From NCBI GenBank assembly GCA_002366725.1, contig DFBT01000053.1, positions 1-10,599 on the forward strand: a DNA stretch of 10,599 bases, given 5' to 3'. Under the pieces are notes generated by a model, which was not told the DNA's origin, did not search any database, and worked only from the letters and a program-made list of their open reading frames with translations. Numbering within the stretch: the first letter of the stretch is position 1; every line of letters begins with the position of its first letter. This stretch comes from Caldifarciminota bacterium UBA3073. GTDB taxonomy: Bacteria > Hydrothermota > UBA3073. Below, piece by piece: positions 7,701 to 10,599 of this stretch. Both the position numbers and the translations under genes were made by a program.

Positions 7701-7719
7701 ACCCCGCCAAGGGCGGGGT
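7701..7719. repeat. GC-rich hairpin between two parvulin genes
   Basis: ACCCCGCC (7701-7708) pairs perfectly with GGCGGGGT (7712-7719) around AAG, an 8-bp stem. It lies 20 nt beyond the stop of the PpiC lipoprotein gene on the minus strand. No T-run follows on that strand, so intrinsic termination is doubtful. It might protect the 3' end of the upstream message or be another REP-like palindrome. Confidence 0.6.
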
Positions 7720-7738
7720 GTGGTTAAGGCGTCTGGGA

Positions 7739-8551
7739 TTATTTTATTAGTTCATAGTGGGTCTCCACGGGAATTTCCTCTCTCAGTTGCCCGACAAGGC
7801 TGTCAAGGAGAGCCGTCTGTTTTTGCCTGAGTAGTTTGTTTCTTATACTTTCTTTTACATCTGCAAATGTTGGCGGATTTTTTATCTTTCTCCTTTTAAG
7901 AAGTTTTATTATATGGAATCCCTGAGCTGTCTGTACAATTCCAGATATATCGCCTACCTTCTTGAGTGAGAATGCTGCCGCCTCAAACTGCGGTAGTTCG
8001 GTGTCACCCAGTTTTATATAACCGAGAACACCCCCCTTTTTGCCGGATGGGTCTATCGAGTATTCTCCCGCAAGTTTCCCAAAATTCTCACCGTCACTTA
8101 GTCTCTTTTTCACTTCTATCGCAGCTGCCTCCGTTGCAGTTACTATATGCGCCACCTTTATCTCGTTATCGTATCTCTCCCTGTTCATTTCGTAGTCGTC
8201 TCTTAAACCTCCCTCACTCACAAATATCCTGTCGCGGGCATATTTGGATAGCCAGTAGTTTATAACAATCTGTTTCTTCAGTTGTTCAATCTGTTCCGAT
8301 ACTTCAGGTTCTTTTAACGCGCCTTCTTCTACCGCTTTTTCATATACAAGTTCTGTGCTTATCCAGTTCTCAGCGAGTTGGCTTTTGTCCCCGGGTGTGA
8401 TTTTTGCCAGATATTCCGGCGGTATCGCCGAATTCAATTTTTCGAGTGTAAGGGTGGACTTGCCGACCTTGGCTATGACGGTCCCCTTTTCCTTCTCACA
8501 ACCAATAAGGAGTAAGAAAAGGAAAGGGAGCAATGGTAGTATTTTTTTCAC
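7739..8551 (-). CDS. PpiC/PrsA-like parvulin peptidyl-prolyl isomerase lipoprotein
   Basis: Exported foldase of 270 aa. The leader MKKILPLLPFLFLLLIGC gives a clear lipobox (LIGC, C18), so it is a membrane-anchored lipoprotein. A SurA/PrsA-type helical region (about 25-125) precedes one parvulin domain (about 132-220): KVAHIV with H135, GENFGKLAGEYSIDPSGKKGGVLGYI, and GFHIIKL with H213. Both conserved histidines are present, so this is the module in the cluster most likely to be an active prolyl isomerase. A C-terminal helix (about 228-262) completes the chaperone fold. The start is GTG at 8551, with GGGGG 4 nt upstream as a weak ribosome site; the leader begins right after, which supports it. 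It lies 43 bp after the larger parvulin lipoprotein and is probably co-transcribed with it. Confidence 0.93.
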   Translation of the reverse strand: MKKILPLLPFLFLLLIGCEKEKGTVIAKVGKSTLTLEKLNSAIPPEYLAKITPGDKSQLAENWISTELVYEKAVEEGALKEPEVSEQIEQLKKQIVINYWLSKYARDRIFVSEGGLRDDYEMNRERYDNEIKVAHIVTATEAAAIEVKKRLSDGENFGKLAGEYSIDPSGKKGGVLGYIKLGDTELPQFEAAAFSLKKVGDISGIVQTAQGFHIIKLLKRRKIKNPPTFADVKESIRNKLLRQKQTALLDSLVGQLREEIPVETHYELIK

Positions 8552-8594
8552 GAGACCCCCGGGTTAAATAAATCATACCCACAATTTAGAAATT
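8552..8594 (-). other. short spacer between the two parvulin lipoprotein genes
   Basis: Only 43 bp separate the stop of the 520-aa gene from the GTG of the 270-aa gene. No terminator hairpin with a T-run or recognisable promoter is seen, which fits a single transcript. Confidence 0.4.
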
Positions 8595-10157
8595 TTATGA
8601 AGCTTGTTCTTTCAGCTCTACGGGGATTTTGCCCTTTAACTCCTCCATTAAATTTTTGGTTATTTCCTTTCTCTGTTCATCCATTAGTTCTTTAATTATC
8701 CATTTTCTTACTTCACCCAACGGTTTTGTTAGCGCCTCTTTTCGGTCTTCGACAAGTATTATGCACCATCCAGAAGATATACGCAACGGAGCAGTGAGTT
8801 TGTTCAGACGAGCGGAGAATACCTTCCGTCCAAGTTCCTTATACTGTCCTTTGCTTATCCATCCCAGATTGCCGCCCCTCGTCTTTGATGGATGAATGGA
8901 TACCTCCTTTGCCACCTTCGCAAAATCTTCGCCTCCCTTTATTCTCTCCCTTGCTCTCTTTGCCTCTTTTTCCGTTTTGCATTCTATAACCTTTACCTTT
9001 GCTCTCGCCTTCTGCTTGAATTTTTCTATGTTATTCTTGTAGTATGCCTCTGTCTCGGCGTCTTCGGGCTCCACAATCCTTGTGTCTATTTCATTCCGAT
9101 GGTACTGCTTGACTACGGCATCCATCTTCATCCGTTCCATGTTTCTCGCCACTTCGGGATTTTTATCTATCCCGTGTCTTCTCGCCTCTATGGGAAGTAA
9201 TACCTCGTACACGAGGTAATTGGCAAGGAAGTTTTTTATATTTTCGGGATCGTTGAGCGGGGGTCTTCTTCTCTGCTCCGCAATTTTTATGAATTCGTCT
9301 GCAGTGATATTCCCAGCCCTTGATGTGAGGACGATGCTGCCAGCCCCACAGGATGAGATATCTGGCAATCCAGACCGGCCCGTTGATTTTGCAAGCGTGT
9401 TAACTACATCTTCGTTGAATTTTATATTGGCGAGTTTCCTGAGGTGTTCCGGGAATGCTATTGAAAGGCTTCTTTCCACTTCTTTTTTAAGGATACCCTC
9501 TATCTTTTCCTTTGTTTTTTTATCTAATTTCGCTCCCTCTTTGTATTTTATATCTTCTACCTTTATGATCACCCAGTTTCCTCCGGATATGAATGGAGAC
9601 GAGATTTTGCCCTTCCCGAGTGAGAAGATTACCTCTTTCAAATTGGGTTCTATCCTCGCTGTATACTGGACCCATCCGATATCTCCGTTCATTTTTGAGG
9701 TTTTTTTATCTTCCGATTCTTTCCCGGCTATCTCTCCAAAATCCTCTCTTTTGAGAAGTCTTCTATATATCTCCTCTGCCTTCTCTTTCTCTTTTACAGA
9801 TATCATTTTTGCCTTCACTTCCTTGTTTGATTTATTCCAGTATCTCTTTATCATATATGGGTGTACGCGAATTCTATTTATCACAACCTTTTTGTACAAC
9901 TCCCGCACGGTCACCCCTTTTTCACCCTTTTCTATTTCATCCCCCACAAGTTCCAGATAGCCCTTATCCAGCGCGTCTTCATACATTAATGCCTCGCCTA
10001 CCAGTTCGTTAAGTGCATCTTCCCTGGACATACCCCGCGCCACTCTGTTGGCGACATCCTCTTTCCTTATGATGGTATTCCCGACCTTTGCCACCCAATC
10101 CTCCCGTGCGCAGCCCACGAGGATAAATACTATAGCCAGTGCAAGCCATCTCTTCAT
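8595..10157 (-). CDS. large lipoprotein with two parvulin-like (PpiC) modules
   Basis: Exported protein of 520 aa with a lipobox LVGC (C16) after a hydrophobic leader. Two parvulin-like modules are visible: about 113-203 (REDFGEIAGKESEDKKTSKM, then NGDIGW) and about 383-473 (GGEDFAKVAKEVSIHPSKTR, then GGNLGW). They are separated by a helical linker of about 180 residues that resembles a second N-terminal SurA-like segment (ADEFIKIAEQ...FLANYLVYEVLLPIEARRHGI), so the protein looks like an internal duplication of helical region plus PPIase. Neither module keeps the conserved histidines (KAKMISV and NWVIIKV; KVKVIEC and GWCIILV), so a binding or chaperone role is more likely than catalysis. The C-terminus is rich in charged helix. 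The ATG at 10157 has an excellent GGGAGGT (10161-10167, minus strand) 3 nt upstream. It is first in the minus-strand cluster. Confidence 0.92.
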   Translation of the reverse strand: MKRWLALAIVFILVGCAREDWVAKVGNTIIRKEDVANRVARGMSREDALNELVGEALMYEDALDKGYLELVGDEIEKGEKGVTVRELYKKVVINRIRVHPYMIKRYWNKSNKEVKAKMISVKEKEKAEEIYRRLLKREDFGEIAGKESEDKKTSKMNGDIGWVQYTARIEPNLKEVIFSLGKGKISSPFISGGNWVIIKVEDIKYKEGAKLDKKTKEKIEGILKKEVERSLSIAFPEHLRKLANIKFNEDVVNTLAKSTGRSGLPDISSCGAGSIVLTSRAGNITADEFIKIAEQRRRPPLNDPENIKNFLANYLVYEVLLPIEARRHGIDKNPEVARNMERMKMDAVVKQYHRNEIDTRIVEPEDAETEAYYKNNIEKFKQKARAKVKVIECKTEKEAKRARERIKGGEDFAKVAKEVSIHPSKTRGGNLGWISKGQYKELGRKVFSARLNKLTAPLRISSGWCIILVEDRKEALTKPLGEVRKWIIKELMDEQRKEITKNLMEELKGKIPVELKEQAS

Positions 10158-10160
10158 AAG

Positions 10161-10167
10161 ACCTCCC
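10161..10167 (-). promoter_or_regulatory. strong Shine-Dalgarno before the 520-aa parvulin gene
   Basis: GGGAGGT on the minus strand sits 3 nt before the ATG at 10157 and fixes that start. It is the strongest ribosome site in the window apart from the one ahead of the DUF192 gene. A TTGACA (10186-10191, minus strand) lies further upstream but has no -10 at the right spacing, so no promoter is called. Confidence 0.75.
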
Positions 10168-10197
10168 TTTCGTAAAATATGGTATTGTCAAAAACAT

Positions 10198-10240
10198 AAC
10201 CACAGACCTGCCTGCCGGTAGGCAGGGAACACAGAGGATT
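10198..10240. repeat. AACCACAGA...GAACACAGAGG repeat split by the 20-bp palindrome
   Basis: AACCACAGA (10198-10206) and GAACACAGAGGATT (10227-10240) flank CCTGCCTGCCGGTAGGCAGG (10207-10226). With the 20 bp removed, the flanks join into a sequence that aligns with the repeat at 10537-10560 (AACCGCAGAG, then TACGCAGAGG). The palindrome is the same as at 159-178. The arrangement looks like a clean insertion of one repeat family into another. Confidence 0.75.
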
Positions 10241-10287
10241 AAAGAATAATAAAGAATCGCAGGAGATTTTCATCCCTCCCCTCCCTG

Positions 10288-10316
10288 CCCCGTTAGATGT
10301 TTACTATCTAACGGGG
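10288..10316. repeat. perfect 11-bp-stem palindrome
   Basis: CCCCGTTAGAT (10288-10298) pairs without mismatch with ATCTAACGGGG (10306-10316) around a 7-nt loop. There is no T-run on either side. The GC-clamped shape resembles the other palindromes in this window, although the sequence differs. It is probably a dispersed palindromic repeat; a terminator role is unsupported. Confidence 0.7.
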
Positions 10317-10333
10317 TGAATGACCTCTTATCT

Positions 10334-10354
10334 ATCTCAAGATCCATATGGACA
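10334..10354 (-). repeat. P-element core, one mismatch
   Basis: On the minus strand this reads as the first 21 nt of the P core with a single change (CATATGG instead of CATACGG), which turns TCCATATGGA into a perfect palindrome. It points toward the 520-aa parvulin gene, whose start is about 180 bp away. The downstream half of P, with the CATAAT, is absent here. Confidence 0.65.
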
Positions 10355-10453
10355 GAGACCTGGTCGAGATTTTTTTTATTTTAAAAGAACTTATTTAACA
10401 GGGACTTGTACGAGACTCTTAAAAGACTATTTTCTTATTTGAAAATTTACTTT

Positions 10454-10486
10454 ATCTCAAGACCCGTTCCAAAGGATCTGTATGGA
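10454..10486 (-). repeat. P-element core split by 14 extra bases
   Basis: In plus-strand reading, ATCTCAAGA (10454-10462) and TCTGTATGGA (10477-10486) correspond to the two parts of the P core (the second with one mismatch), separated by 14 additional bases (10463-10476). The orientation is the same as at 10334-10354. It is a degenerate or interrupted copy. Confidence 0.5.
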
Positions 10487-10536
10487 ATGGATACGGAACC
10501 GCAAAGATAGGACCAATCTTTTTATCCCATCTTTCA

Positions 10537-10560
10537 AACCGCAGAGTACGCAGAGGGCTC
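10537..10560. repeat. AACCGCAGAG-type dispersed repeat
   Basis: AACCGCAGAG followed by TACGCAGAGGGCTC aligns with the split copy at 10198-10240. A shorter relative, AACCGCAAAGA, starts at 10497. Repeats of this general form are familiar from the intergenic DNA of many uncultivated bacteria; no function is known to me. Confidence 0.6.
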
Positions 10561-10599
10561 TGAGAATTTTTGAATTTTGATTCCTGACTGCCCTGCCTA

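Larger units (their letters stand above)
10227..10599. other. gene-free, repeat-rich intergenic region
   Basis: No open reading frame with gene-like features was found. The region holds an 11-bp-stem palindrome, two P-like fragments on the minus strand, two or three copies of an AACCGCAGAG-type repeat, and AT-rich runs around 10370-10450. A pair of similar 13-mers (10357-10369 and 10403-10415, 10 of 13 identical) also occurs. The last bases, CCTGCCTA (10592-10599), may begin an inverted copy of the CCTGCC palindrome cut off by the window edge. Confidence 0.5.

Noticed and set aside
9220..9960. Long plus-strand open frame (246 codons) opposite the 520-aa parvulin gene
   Set aside because: It is antisense to a well-supported gene, its product is a low-complexity Ser/Phe/Ile-rich sequence expected from the complement of Lys/Glu-rich coding, and it has no recognisable domain.
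10186..10191. TTGACA on the minus strand as the -35 box for the parvulin operon
   Set aside because: No acceptable -10 box lies 16-18 bp downstream; that position falls in the ribosome-site region.

Overview
The window looks like chromosomal DNA from an uncultivated diderm (outer-membrane) bacterium. Evidence for two membranes is an LptF/LptG-family lipopolysaccharide-export permease, three secreted parvulin-type chaperones (two of them lipoproteins) and a DUF192 lipoprotein. Coding strands are purine-rich, with heavy use of AGG/AGA and ATA codons. The non-coding DNA is full of short palindromes and dispersed repeats. This combination is common in candidate-phylum genomes (WOR-3/Stahlbacteria-like or other FCB-type lineages), but no marker here fixes the taxon, so the placement is only a guess.

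Layout. Positions 1-240 are a repeat-rich leader. It holds a perfect hairpin, two tandem copies of a 20-bp CCTGCC...GGCAGG palindrome, and a 46-bp element (called P here) just before dnaE. The plus-strand genes are dnaE (241-3612, replicative DNA polymerase III alpha), ribBA (3609-4814, bifunctional riboflavin enzyme, overlapping dnaE by 4 bp) and, after 92 bp, an LptF/G-type permease (4907-6007). The minus-strand genes converge on it with only 6 bp between. In transcription order they are a 520-aa lipoprotein with two parvulin-like modules (10157-8595), a 270-aa PpiC/PrsA-like lipoprotein (8551-7739), a 395-aa SurA-like protein (7605-6418) and a DUF192 lipoprotein (6421-6014). Positions 10158-10599 carry no gene, only repeats, palindromes and P-like fragments.

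How the genes fit together. dnaE and ribBA appear to be a translationally coupled pair with housekeeping roles. The rest is an envelope-biogenesis neighbourhood: LPS export on one strand and periplasmic folding or chaperoning of exported proteins on the other. The most notable non-coding signal is P. A 46-bp stretch is identical, in opposite orientation, immediately upstream of dnaE and of the SurA-like gene, 7.4 kb apart. Shorter copies lie in the outer intergenic regions, and every copy points toward the nearest downstream gene. P may be a shared promoter or operator, or a mobile repeat that has been recruited as one. No tRNA, rRNA, CRISPR array, transposase or phage gene was seen.
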